Positions 16,054-24,057 of a stretch of 37,553 bases of DNA are shown piece after piece. The DNA is taken from the NCBI GenBank assembly GCA_035352555.1, contig DAOPXW010000013.1, positions 1 to 37,553 of the forward strand, read 5' to 3'. Under the pieces are notes generated by a model. The model did not search any database. It saw nothing but the letters and a program-made list of their open reading frames with translations, and was not told where the DNA came from. The position numbers were made by a program, and so were the translations under genes. The stretch comes from UBA2922 sp035352555 (GTDB taxonomy: Bacteria; Bacillota; Clostridia; Oscillospirales; Oscillospiraceae). Position 1 is the first letter of the stretch; each line of letters opens with the position of its first letter.

Positions 16054-17181
16054 ATGAAGGATAAACACGGACTGCTTCTGGTGTTGATCTTTACGGTCTT
16101 TATCGGCGCGTTCTTTCTGTTAAACTTGATCTTGCCCGACAGAAATTTTTCCGATCAGGAGAACCGCACGCTGCAGCAGGCGCCGGATTTTTCCTTCACT
16201 TCCCTGTTTGACGGCAGCTATACCCAGACCTATGAGAAGTACGCCGCCGACCAATTCGCCTTTCGGGATTTCTGGATTCCTGTCAAGGCCCGGGCGGAGC
16301 TGCTTTCCGGCAAGCGTGACAACAACGGCGTATATTACGGCTCCGACGAGACGCTGTTGAACCGATTCACCGCGCCAAAAACGTCTGATCTGGATACAAA
16401 GCTCTCCGCCATCGACACGTTGGCGAAGAACGTGGATGTGCCCGTCCGTTTCGCGCTGATCCCCGGCTCCACGGAGATCTGGAGCGATAAGCTCCCCGCC
16501 GACGCCCCCGCCGACAGTCAGAAGGCGCTGATCGACTACTGCTACGGAAAGACCTCTGCTGACTGTGTGGATTTCTATTCCGCGCTGAGCGCCCACAGCG
16601 GAGATTATATCTACTACCGGACCGACCACCACTGGACCAGCCTGGGCGCTTACTACGGTTATTGCGCGCTGATGGAGGGGCTTGGCCTCCCCTGCCGCGA
16701 TCTGTCGGAATATCACCGGCAGACGGTCAGCACCGATTTTTACGGCACCACCTATTCCGCCTCCGGCTTTTCCTGGATCAAGCCGGACAGCATCGAGACC
16801 TATGTGGACGGCGATGCCGCCCAGGTGGAGAGCTATGCCCGCGGTCCGTCCAACGCGCCCGCCGAATCCGGCCTCTATGTGCAGACCTTTCTGGCGAAAA
16901 AAGATCAGTATTCCATGTTTCTGGGCGGCGTGACCCCGCTGCTGCACATCACGACAAAGAACGCCGGCGCCCCCTCCCTGCTCATCGTCCGCGATTCCTA
17001 CGCCGACAGTCTGGTGCCCTTCCTCACCGACGGTTTTTCAAGCATTGATCTCATCGACCTGCGCTACTATAAGGGCAGCGTGGCCGATTATGTGAAGGAG
17101 CACGATATCGACAGCGTGCTGGTGCTGTACAGCGTGGCCGACTTCTGCACGGATGATAACATCGCGCTGCTGAGCTTCTGA
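16054..17181 (+). CDS. DHHW-family exported protein (AlgX/SGNH-like), partner of MBOAT cassette 2
   Basis: This 375-residue protein has an N-terminal hydrophobic signal anchor (residues 6-28) and an extracytoplasmic domain. The family hallmark is TDHHWTSLGAYYGY with D191-H192-H193-W194, the region that in AlgX/AlgJ proteins holds the catalytic Asp-His pair. An upstream FALIPGSTEIWSDKLP segment and the later LIVRDSYADSLVPFL fit the DHHW domain, in which Ser of RDSYA is the probable nucleophile. AGGAG lies before ATG 16054. Such proteins complete O-acylation of extracellular polysaccharides started by an MBOAT. The target glycan is unknown. Confidence 0.9.
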   Translation: MKDKHGLLLVLIFTVFIGAFFLLNLILPDRNFSDQENRTLQQAPDFSFTSLFDGSYTQTYEKYAADQFAFRDFWIPVKARAELLSGKRDNNGVYYGSDETLLNRFTAPKTSDLDTKLSAIDTLAKNVDVPVRFALIPGSTEIWSDKLPADAPADSQKALIDYCYGKTSADCVDFYSALSAHSGDYIYYRTDHHWTSLGAYYGYCALMEGLGLPCRDLSEYHRQTVSTDFYGTTYSASGFSWIKPDSIETYVDGDAAQVESYARGPSNAPAESGLYVQTFLAKKDQYSMFLGGVTPLLHITTKNAGAPSLLIVRDSYADSLVPFLTDGFSSIDLIDLRYYKGSVADYVKEHDIDSVLVLYSVADFCTDDNIALLSF

Positions 17182-17186
17182 GACGC

Positions 17187-17224
17187 AAAAAATTGCCGGT
17201 TCCGAGAGGAACCGGCAATTTTTT
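17187..17224. terminator. Bidirectional terminator between the DHHW and P-type-like genes
   Basis: AAAAAATTGCCGGTTCC pairs perfectly with GGAACCGGCAATTTTTT around GAGA. It serves converging transcription units on both strands. Confidence 0.95.
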
Positions 17225-17231
17225 GGCGGAT

Positions 17232-18884
17232 TCAATCTTTTTTTCTGAAGGTGAACAGCGGCGGCATACTCACGCGGATGGCGTTCAGAATCGCCGCAAG
17301 GCCTGCGGACAGATCCAGGAAAACCGCAAACCACAGATTGCAGAAGCCGATGAGCGTCAGCGCGATGATGATCGCCTTGATCAGCAGTGTCCCGGCCACG
17401 TTCTCTTTCTCCACCACGCTGGAGCGCGCGGAAACGGACATGGCGAAGGGGATCTCCCGGATGCCGCCCTGGGTGAGGAAAATATCCGCGTTGGTGCCGG
17501 CGGCGCCCATGCAGGCGTCGATATCGGCGGCGCTGTGACTGTCCATGCGGCCGCCGTAAAGGAACAGCAGCACGCTGTCCCCGTCCTTGCTGCGGCTCTG
17601 CCCCACTGCGGTGAGCTTATCCTCGCCCGTGCATTGCGAATAGAATTCCGTGACGCCTAGGGACTGGGCAAACGCGGCGCTGGCCTCGCTGCCGTCACCA
17701 GTGATCAGGGTGCAGTTTTCCACGCCCGCGGCGCGGTAATCCGCCACGATGGACGCGGAATCGGGGTTAATCCCCTCCCCCAGCGTAATACTGCCCACAT
17801 AGCGGTCGGCGATGGACAGGTACAGCGTGGACGCGCCGCGCAGATCTTCCTCCGGCACACGCACGCCCTTGAGGGCCATCATATCCCGGTTGCCCAGGCA
17901 CATGGAGACGCCCTTGATGTGAATCTCCGAACCGCAGCCGGGCAGCTCGCTGGAATCGTCGATGACCTCGGTCATGACCTCGCCCTTGTATTCCTCGGCC
18001 ACGGCCCGCAGGAATGGATTGTCGCTGTTATGCGCGATATGTGCGGCAATCTTGAGGAAGACGTCCGGCTGGAGCAGCCCGGATTTTACCGAAACCACCC
18101 TGGGGCGGCCGTCGGAAAAGACGCCGTCCTTGTCGAAGACAGCGGCGTTGACGGATTTGGTGCGGTCAAACGCCGCGGAGTTGTTGTAGACCACGCCGGA
18201 ACCGGCGGTAAAGCCCATGCCCACGATGTCACACAGACGCAGCGAGGACAGCACCGAAATGGGCGCCGCAATGACCAGCAGCGTCAGCGCGCGGTGAATG
18301 GACACGGTATAGCTGAAATCGGAAATCAGCGGCAACACCACGGCATAGATCAGCGCCAGCGCGATCAGCACCTTGTCCGCAATCCCCATGATGCCGGCAA
18401 CCTTTTCCTCCAGCGCCGTCTTGCCAGTCTCCTCGTTGGAAAACAGCAGCGTCACATGGGTGACGACATCGTCCTGCTCGGGCGGGATAAAGTCGATGGC
18501 GGAGGAGACGGTCCTGGCCTTGGTATAGCCGATCAGCAGCAGGCCGATGCGAAACAGGATCAGCAGAGCGGCGCCCTCGGAACCGAAACCGATGGCAAAG
18601 GACACCACCGCGGCAAACACGATGATGAGCGGCGCTTCAAAGTAGCGGCCGGCCGAAAGGTCCGTAATGGCGGTCATAACAAGATCATAACCCGCCGTCG
18701 CGGCAGCCAGAACCAACAGCAGCATGGACAGCAGCGCGGACAGTTTGCCCGTGAGGGCGACGGCAAACAGCACCGACGCCAGCACCAGCCGGAGGATAAC
18801 GATCTTGTCGAATGCGTACCCTTCCCTGTCCGGCGCGGCCAAAGGAATGTCAGGATTTTCTGACCTTCCGTTTTTCTTTCTCAT
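17232..18884 (-). CDS. Degenerate P-type ATPase-like membrane protein (catalytic motifs lost)
   Basis: The 550-residue protein has the outline of a P1B heavy-metal ATPase: about eight membrane segments, a phosphorylation-domain remnant and a C-terminal helix pair. The normal DKTGT is DKDGV at 251-255, CPC in the channel helix is API at 207-209, and the hinge GDGxND is YGGRMD at 443-448. The actuator domain is reduced to about 45 residues without TGE. ITGDG at 394-398 and LPGCG are kept. It is therefore unlikely to pump ions; it may bind a ligand, regulate or be a decaying transporter. The start at 18884 has a good GGAGG upstream. It sits 26 bases after the aldolase gene and is probably co-transcribed. 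Confidence 0.85.
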   Translation of the reverse strand: MRKKNGRSENPDIPLAAPDREGYAFDKIVILRLVLASVLFAVALTGKLSALLSMLLLVLAAATAGYDLVMTAITDLSAGRYFEAPLIIVFAAVVSFAIGFGSEGAALLILFRIGLLLIGYTKARTVSSAIDFIPPEQDDVVTHVTLLFSNEETGKTALEEKVAGIMGIADKVLIALALIYAVVLPLISDFSYTVSIHRALTLLVIAAPISVLSSLRLCDIVGMGFTAGSGVVYNNSAAFDRTKSVNAAVFDKDGVFSDGRPRVVSVKSGLLQPDVFLKIAAHIAHNSDNPFLRAVAEEYKGEVMTEVIDDSSELPGCGSEIHIKGVSMCLGNRDMMALKGVRVPEEDLRGASTLYLSIADRYVGSITLGEGINPDSASIVADYRAAGVENCTLITGDGSEASAAFAQSLGVTEFYSQCTGEDKLTAVGQSRSKDGDSVLLFLYGGRMDSHSAADIDACMGAAGTNADIFLTQGGIREIPFAMSVSARSSVVEKENVAGTLLIKAIIIALTLIGFCNLWFAVFLDLSAGLAAILNAIRVSMPPLFTFRKKD

Positions 18885-18910
18885 TGGGGAATACCTCCGG
18901 GGCTATATTT

Positions 18911-19846
18911 TCAGGCCTTGCCGTCGCAGCCGAGAACGTCGGTGATTTTGTGGGCCACCAGCTCTTTGATGGCGGCGCGGGCGGGCTTCAGGTATTCGCG
19001 GGGATCAAATTTATCCGGGTGCTGCGCCATGAACTCACGGATGGTGGCGGTCATGGCCAGCCGCAGGTCGGAGTCGATGTTGATCTTGCACACGGCCATG
19101 GACGCGGCCCGACGCAGCTGGTCCTCCGGCACGCCGATGGCGCCGGGCATATTGCCGCCGTAGGCGTTGACCTTGGCCACCAGCTCCTGCGGCACGGAGG
19201 AAGCCCCGTGAAGCACGATGGGGAAACCGGGAAGGCGGCGCTCCACTTCCTCCAGAATATCGAAGCGGAGCTGCGGCTTGGTGCCGGGCTTGAATTTGTA
19301 CGCGCCGTGGGAGGTGCCGATGGCGATGGCCAGGGAATCGCAGCCCGTGCGGGTGACGAATTCCTGCACATCCTCGGGGCGGGTATAGGAGGAGTCCTCG
19401 GCTTTGACCTTGACCTCGTCCTCGATGCCGGCCAGCGTGCCCAGCTCGGCTTCCACCACAACGCCGTGGTCGTGGGCGTACTCGACGACCTTTTTGGTGA
19501 CGGCGATATTGTCCTCCATCGGTTTGGAGGAGGCGTCGATCATGACGGAGGTAAAACCGCCGTCGATACAGTCGCGGCAAAGCTCATAGCTGTCGCCGTG
19601 ATCCAGATGCAGGCAGATGGGCAGACCGGTCTCGATGACGGCGGCCTCCACCAGCTTTATCAGATAAGTGTGGTTGGCATAGGCGCGGGCGCCCTTGGAA
19701 ACCTGCAGGATCAGCGGGGCGCTGAGGTCCTTGGCAGCTTCGGTGATTCCCTGGACGATCTCCATGTTGTTCACGTTAAACGCGCCGATGGCATACCCAC
19801 CGTTATACGCTTTTTCAAACATCTCCCTGGTGGTGACAAGTGGCAT
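18911..19846 (-). CDS. fba: Class II fructose-1,6-bisphosphate aldolase
   Basis: This is the zinc-dependent glycolytic aldolase that interconverts fructose 1,6-bisphosphate with dihydroxyacetone phosphate and glyceraldehyde 3-phosphate. The protein (311 aa) shows LDHGD (D82, H83), further zinc ligands in IGTSHGAYKF and LHGASSVP, and KINIDSDLR for phosphate binding. The ATG at 19846 is chosen because AGGAG is nine bases upstream; the in-frame ATG at 19855 overlaps that ribosome site. It has a near-consensus promoter and diverges from a phosphofructokinase gene, an obvious metabolic pairing. The P-type-like gene follows downstream. Confidence 0.96.
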   Translation of the reverse strand: MPLVTTREMFEKAYNGGYAIGAFNVNNMEIVQGITEAAKDLSAPLILQVSKGARAYANHTYLIKLVEAAVIETGLPICLHLDHGDSYELCRDCIDGGFTSVMIDASSKPMEDNIAVTKKVVEYAHDHGVVVEAELGTLAGIEDEVKVKAEDSSYTRPEDVQEFVTRTGCDSLAIAIGTSHGAYKFKPGTKPQLRFDILEEVERRLPGFPIVLHGASSVPQELVAKVNAYGGNMPGAIGVPEDQLRRAASMAVCKINIDSDLRLAMTATIREFMAQHPDKFDPREYLKPARAAIKELVAHKITDVLGCDGKA

Positions 19847-19885
19847 AACGATCATCTCCTAAATTATTTGTGTCAATTGCCCTAT

Positions 19886-19914
19886 ATTATATCTCAGAAA
19901 TATGGTATAATCAA
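19886..19914 (-). promoter_or_regulatory. Sigma-A-type promoter of fba
   Basis: On the minus strand, TTGATT (19914-19909) and TATAAT (19891-19886) are exactly 17 bases apart. The -35 overlaps the -10 of the divergent phosphofructokinase promoter. Confidence 0.82.
19903..19911 (+). promoter_or_regulatory. Extended -10 promoter of the phosphofructokinase gene
   Basis: TGGTATAAT gives an extended -10 with no good -35 at standard spacing. The start would be near 19918. It shares bases 19909-19911 with the fba -35 box. Confidence 0.6.
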
Positions 19915-19924
19915 GAAGACAAGA

Positions 19925-19955
19925 AAATAATGTTATTCTTTTGTAATCATTATTT
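19925..19955. promoter_or_regulatory. Inverted repeat in the phosphofructokinase leader, possible operator
   Basis: AAATAATG and CATTATTT flank a 15-base centre just downstream of the predicted start. It could be a repressor site or a weak RNA hairpin. Confidence 0.3.
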
Positions 19956-19972
19956 GAGAGGAGCAAACCAGT

Positions 19973-21208
19973 ATGGCACTCAGGGGTTCTTGCATTTTCG
20001 GCCAGTCCGGCGGCCCCACCGCCGTTATCAACGCCAGCGCCTACGGCGTGATCCGCACCGCGCTGGACGCGGAGAATATCACCCGGGTCTACGGCGCGGC
20101 CCACGGCATCAAGGGCGTTCTCAACAACCGCCTCTACATCATGGACGAGGAAGACGGCGACGAGCTCCGCTATCTGATGAACACGCCCTCCTCCGAGCTG
20201 GGCTCCTGCCGCTACAAGATGGCCGACCCGGACAAGGACGACACGGATTACAGGCGCATTCTAGAGGTCTTCAGGAAGTACGACGTCCGCTATTTCTTCT
20301 ATAACGGCGGCAACGACTCCATGGACACCTGCGCCAAGATCAGCCGCTATCTGCAGCGCTCCGGCTATGAATGCCGGGTGATGGGTGTTCCCAAGACCAT
20401 CGACAACGACCTTTTCGGCACCGACCACTGCCCCGGCTTCGGCAGCGCCGCCAAGTATATCGCCACCTCCTGCATGGAGATCGCCAAGGACACCAAGGTC
20501 TATGACACCGGCACCATCACGGTGGTGGAGGTCATGGGCCGCCACGCGGGCTGGCTGGCCGGCGCGGCCGCGCTGGCCACGGCCAAGGGCAGCGGCCCGG
20601 ATCTCATCTATCTGCCCGAGGCGGATTTCGATCCGGAGCAGTTCTATGCCGATGTGGAGCGCATTTACAGGGAGAAGAACGAGGCGATGATCGTGGTGTC
20701 CGAGGGTATCCATTACGCCGACGGCACCTTTGTGTCCGAGGCCAGGGCTTCCGCCACGGATGGCTTCGGCCACGCGCAGCTTGGCGGTCTGGCCGCGCGG
20801 CTTGCGGATATGCTCAGGCAGAAGCTGGGTGTCAAGGTGCGCGGCATCGAGCTGAGCCTGCTGCAGCGCTGCGGGGCGCATCTGGCATCCGGCAGCGACG
20901 TGAGCGAGGCCTTCGCGGTGGGCAGGCTGGCCGTGGAAAGCGCACTGGCCGGTGAGACGGACAAAATGGTCGCCATCAAGCGCGTCACGCAAAACGGCAA
21001 GGTGTCCTTCACCACCGAGCTGCGCCCGCTGTCCGAGGTGGCCAACTATGAAAAGAAGGTCCCCATGGACTGGATCACTCCCGCGCGCAATTTCGTCACC
21101 CAGGACTTCATCGACTATGCCCTGCCGCTGATCCAGGGCGAGCCCGAGCGCCCCCGGGAGGATTCTCTCCCCCGCTATGCCAGACTGAAAAAGGTGCTGG
21201 CGAAATAA
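19973..21208 (+). CDS. pfp: Phosphofructokinase, probably PPi-dependent (PFP type)
   Basis: This enzyme phosphorylates fructose 6-phosphate to fructose 1,6-bisphosphate. Features of the PPi-using branch are G112-G113-N114-D115-S116, where Asp115 replaces the Gly of ATP enzymes, and PKTIDND with Lys141, where ATP enzymes have PGTIDND. The magnesium-binding Asp of GGD is Asn here. The conserved MGRHAGWLA block and SEGIHYADG follow. Length of 411 aa fits the PFP group and exceeds the roughly 320-aa ATP-PFK. AGAGGAG lies nine bases before ATG 19973. The neighbour on the other strand is aldolase, which uses its product. PPi use is inferred from these residues. Confidence 0.9.
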   Translation: MALRGSCIFGQSGGPTAVINASAYGVIRTALDAENITRVYGAAHGIKGVLNNRLYIMDEEDGDELRYLMNTPSSELGSCRYKMADPDKDDTDYRRILEVFRKYDVRYFFYNGGNDSMDTCAKISRYLQRSGYECRVMGVPKTIDNDLFGTDHCPGFGSAAKYIATSCMEIAKDTKVYDTGTITVVEVMGRHAGWLAGAAALATAKGSGPDLIYLPEADFDPEQFYADVERIYREKNEAMIVVSEGIHYADGTFVSEARASATDGFGHAQLGGLAARLADMLRQKLGVKVRGIELSLLQRCGAHLASGSDVSEAFAVGRLAVESALAGETDKMVAIKRVTQNGKVSFTTELRPLSEVANYEKKVPMDWITPARNFVTQDFIDYALPLIQGEPERPREDSLPRYARLKKVLAK

Positions 21209-21212
21209 ATTC

Positions 21213-21252
21213 CGCTAAAAAGCCGCCGTCAACTGACGGCGGCTTTTTAGCG
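21213..21252 (+). terminator. Intrinsic terminator of pfp
   Basis: CGCTAAAAAGCCGCCGTC pairs with GACGGCGGCTTTTTAGCG around a tiny AACT loop, a very stable hairpin that also works in the opposite orientation. Confidence 0.93.
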
Positions 21253-21333
21253 CGTATCTGACACAAACGGGCGGCGTCCGCCATAGGATGGGCAAGAGGC
21301 ACAGCCTCTATTCTGGCATTGGAGGAAATCAAA

Positions 21334-21789
21334 TTGGATACCAAAACCACCGCGGCGGACTGCGGTTACAAAAACGGCTCGCTGCCCGGGGCCTGCGCCC
21401 CGCTTGCCATGGCCTATGTGCCCATGCAGCAGTCGGCAAAGCCCGCTTACGCTCCGGACGAGGGGCTGAGCCGGGGCACGCTGTTTCCCGGCCTGGACCT
21501 GCCGTTTATGAATATGGTCAACACCGGCGGCCTGATGGATACGCCGCATTGCGAACTGATGGCCCTGACCTTCGCGGCGGATGAGCTGGAGCTTTATCTG
21601 GACACCCATCCCGCCGACAGCGAGGCTTTTGCGGTCTATCAGGACATACTGAAGCTGAGGGCCGAGGCCGTTAAACGCTATACCAAGCTCTACGGCCCGG
21701 TGACCCAGAGCGATATGTTGGGCATGAGCCGCTACGCCTGGATCGACAATCCCTGGCCCTGGGACTACACCGCGAATACGGAGGACTGA
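21334..21789 (+). CDS. CotJA-CotJB fusion, spore coat-associated protein
   Basis: The 151-residue frame joins two usually separate proteins. Residues 1-60 hold CotJA features (LAMAYVPMQQ, then PDEGLSRGTLFPGLDLPF). After a short linker (NTGGLMDTPHC) comes a full CotJB domain from about residue 73 (ELMALTFAADELELYLDTHPADSEAF to YAWIDNPWPWDY). The start is TTG 21334, eight bases after GGAGG; an upstream in-frame TTG at 21319 overlaps that site. There is no Shine-Dalgarno inside the linker for a separate cotJB. CotJC follows four bases on, so the usual cotJABC complex of the inner spore coat is encoded by two genes. A SigE promoter would be expected; only a weak CATAGGAT-like element near 21282 was seen. 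Confidence 0.85.
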   Translation: MDTKTTAADCGYKNGSLPGACAPLAMAYVPMQQSAKPAYAPDEGLSRGTLFPGLDLPFMNMVNTGGLMDTPHCELMALTFAADELELYLDTHPADSEAFAVYQDILKLRAEAVKRYTKLYGPVTQSDMLGMSRYAWIDNPWPWDYTANTED

Positions 21790-21792
21790 ACT

Positions 21793-22389
21793 ATGTTTGA
21801 ATATGAAAAAATGCTGCAATACCCGGTCAGGATTAAAATGCCGAATCCGGCGCTGGCCAAATTCATCATCACGCAGTACGGTGGCCCGGACGGGGAGCTT
21901 GGCGCGTCGCTGCGCTATCTCAGCCAGCGCTACGTCATGCCCTACCCCGAACTGCGCGCACTGCTTACCGACATCGGCACCGAGGAGCTGGGGCATCTGG
22001 AAATGATCGGTGCCATCGTCCATCAGCTCACCCGTGAAATGACCCCGGAAGAGATCAAAAAAGCCGGATACGAGGGCTATTTTGTGGATCATACCGCGGG
22101 CATCTATCCCACCTCCGCCTCAGGCTCCCCCTGGAACGCGGCGGGCATCGGCGTAAAGGGCGACGTGATTTCCGATCTTACCGAGGACATGGCCGCGGAG
22201 CAGAAAGCCCGCACCACCTACGACAACATCCTGCGTCTGTCCGACGACCCGGATGTGAACGACGCCATCCGTTACCTGCGGGAGCGTGAGGTCGTCCACT
22301 TCCAGCGCTTCGGCGAGGGCCTGCGCAACGCACTGGAGAAGCTGGATCAGAAGAACTTCTATTACAGCAATCCCGCCTTCGATACATGA
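21793..22389 (+). CDS. cotJC: CotJC, manganese-catalase-like spore coat protein
   Basis: CotJC belongs to the ferritin-like manganese catalase family and is a spore coat component. The protein (198 aa) has the di-metal ligand helices: GELGASLRYLSQRY, EELGHLEMI with Glu-Glu and His, EDMAAEQKARTTYDNIL, and REREVVHFQRFGE with its Glu and His. The family usually has about 190 residues, so it is full length. It starts three bases after the fused cotJAB stop, supporting coupled expression in the mother cell. Catalase activity is plausible since all ligand motifs are intact, but not proven. Confidence 0.95.
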   Translation: MFEYEKMLQYPVRIKMPNPALAKFIITQYGGPDGELGASLRYLSQRYVMPYPELRALLTDIGTEELGHLEMIGAIVHQLTREMTPEEIKKAGYEGYFVDHTAGIYPTSASGSPWNAAGIGVKGDVISDLTEDMAAEQKARTTYDNILRLSDDPDVNDAIRYLREREVVHFQRFGEGLRNALEKLDQKNFYYSNPAFDT

Positions 22390-22425
22390 GCAAAAAGAGA
22401 CGGCCGGCCGGCCGTCTCTTTTTGC
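22390..22425. terminator. Perfect bidirectional terminator between cotJC and tyrS
   Basis: A 36-base perfect palindrome has arms GCAAAAAGAGACGGCCGG and its complement, with A- and T-tracts on either side. It serves convergent cotJC and tyrS. Confidence 0.95.
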
Positions 22426-22430
22426 TTTTC

Positions 22431-23654
22431 TCACTTCAAAATGACCTTCATGAAGTTCTTTTTGCCACGGCGGACGATGACGCCCGCCTTCAGCTGCGCT
22501 TCCGTGTAGGTCTCGCCGATATCGGTGATCTTCCTGTCGTCCACCGTTACGCCGCCCTGCTGGATATTGCGGCGGGCGTCGCCGTTGGAAGAGCACAATC
22601 CGGCGGCCACCAGCAGCTTGATCACGTCGGCCCTGCCGTCGGTAAGGTCGGCGGCGATGAGCTCGGTCACGGGCATGTGTTCGCTCTCCCCGGTGCCGGA
22701 GAACAGGGCCTTGGCGCCGGCGCGGGCCTTGTCGGCCTCCTCCTCGCCATGGACTAGGCTGGTGAGCTCCCAGGCCAGGATATCCTTGGCCTCGTTGAGC
22801 CTGGCGTCCTTCCAGGTGGACATTTCGTCGATCTGCTCCAGCGGCAGGAAGGTCATCTTGCGCAGGCAATTGATGACGTCGGCGTCGTCCACGTTGCGCC
22901 AGTACTGGTAGAAATCGAAGGGGCTGGTCTTGTCCGGGTCCAGCCATACCGCGCCGCCCATGCTCTTGCCCATCTTCTTGCCCTCGCTGGTGAGCAGCAG
23001 GGTGATCGTCATGCCGTAGGCGTCCCTGCCCAGCTTCCGGCGGATGAGCTCTGTGCCGCCCAGGATATTGGACCACTGGTCGTCGCCGCCGCACTGCATG
23101 ATGCAGCCGTTTTCCCTGAACATGTGGTAGAAGTCGTAGGACTGCATAATCATGTAGTTGAATTCGAAGAAGGTCAGGCCCTTCTCCATCCGCTGCTTGT
23201 AGCATTCGGCGCGGAGCATATTGTTCACGGAGAAGCAGGTGCCCACCTCGCGCAGCAGCTCCACGTAATTGAGGTCCAGCAGCCAGTCGGCGTTGTTGAG
23301 CATCAGCGCCCTGCCCTGGGAAAAGTCAATAAATTTGGACATCTGAATCTTAAACCGCTCGGCGTTGTAGTCGATCTGCTCCCGGGTCATCATGGGCCGG
23401 GAATCGGTGCGGCCGGAGGGGTCGCCGATCATGGTGGTGCCGCCGCCGATGAGGGCGATGGGCTTGTTGCCCGCCATCTGAAGGCGACGCATCAGGTTCA
23501 GGGCCATGAAATGACCCACGTGCAGGCTGTCGGCAGTGGCGTCGAAGCCGATATAGAAGGTGGCTTTGCCGTTGTTGACCAGCTCGCGAACCTCGGCCTC
23601 GTCCGTGACCTGCGCGATCAGGCCCCGGGCCTGCAATTCTTCGTAAATTCCCAT
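22431..23654 (-). CDS. tyrS: Tyrosyl-tRNA synthetase
   Basis: This class I synthetase charges tRNA-Tyr. The protein (407 aa) has the HIGH-type motif H45-V-G-H48, the KMSKS-type motif KMGKS, tyrosine-pocket residues in the QSYDFYHM and QCGGDDQW segments, and a C-terminal S4 RNA-binding domain. The start at 23654 has AGGAG nine bases upstream; a longer open frame begins in the spacer. It is the last gene of the minus-strand block, 13 bases after the C_GCAxxG gene, and shows no T-box leader, unlike many Firmicutes tyrS genes. Confidence 0.97.
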   Translation of the reverse strand: MGIYEELQARGLIAQVTDEAEVRELVNNGKATFYIGFDATADSLHVGHFMALNLMRRLQMAGNKPIALIGGGTTMIGDPSGRTDSRPMMTREQIDYNAERFKIQMSKFIDFSQGRALMLNNADWLLDLNYVELLREVGTCFSVNNMLRAECYKQRMEKGLTFFEFNYMIMQSYDFYHMFRENGCIMQCGGDDQWSNILGGTELIRRKLGRDAYGMTITLLLTSEGKKMGKSMGGAVWLDPDKTSPFDFYQYWRNVDDADVINCLRKMTFLPLEQIDEMSTWKDARLNEAKDILAWELTSLVHGEEEADKARAGAKALFSGTGESEHMPVTELIAADLTDGRADVIKLLVAAGLCSSNGDARRNIQQGGVTVDDRKITDIGETYTEAQLKAGVIVRRGKKNFMKVILK

Positions 23655-23667
23655 CGTAGCTATCTCC

Positions 23668-24057
23668 TTATTCATTGTTGTGAATCATCTCATCGGCCAG
23701 ACCGGCGCAGCGCGCAATGATGGTGTCGCAGAATCCGGCCCGCTCCGGGGACTTCAATTCCCGGCAGGTGACGGCGCCGTACTCGCTGCGGAGATTCTCC
23801 ACGAATTCGTCCCGCAGCTTTTTTATCTTGGGCATATTTTGGGGATCGCCGCCGTCAAAGGCGGCGCCGATGGCCATAATGCCGCCGGAAATCGCGCCGC
23901 ACAGCTCGCCGCAGCCCGCGCCGCCGCCGAAGCCCGCGCCGATGGCCAGCGCCGTTTTTTCATCCACGCCGCAGCAGCCGCAGCAGGCATCGAATACGCT
24001 CTGGGCACAATTATAGCCAGAGTTGTGCAGTTCCACCGCTCTCTTCTCAATGCTCAT
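23668..24057 (-). CDS. C_GCAxxG_C_C family protein
   Basis: This 129-residue cysteine-rich protein belongs to the family named for its C-GCAxxG-C-C pattern. Visible features are GYNCAQSVFDACC near the N-terminus, GAGFGGGAGCGELCGAISGG in the middle and a C-terminal CRELKSPERAGFCDTIIARCAG. It overlaps the end of recN by the ATGA sequence, so it is translationally coupled, and it precedes tyrS. In relatives the family is thought to be redox- or metal-related, but no reaction is established. No signal peptide is present. Confidence 0.9.
   Translation of the reverse strand: MSIEKRAVELHNSGYNCAQSVFDACCGCCGVDEKTALAIGAGFGGGAGCGELCGAISGGIMAIGAAFDGGDPQNMPKIKKLRDEFVENLRSEYGAVTCRELKSPERAGFCDTIIARCAGLADEMIHNNE

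Noticed and set aside
17919..18863. 314-residue plus-strand open frame within the P-type-like gene
   Set aside because: Gln/Arg/Gly-rich shadow translation. The opposite strand encodes a membrane protein with clear P-type homology.
23655..23700. T-box leader before tyrS
   Set aside because: Only about 13 bases separate tyrS from the preceding gene, so there is no room for a T-box element.
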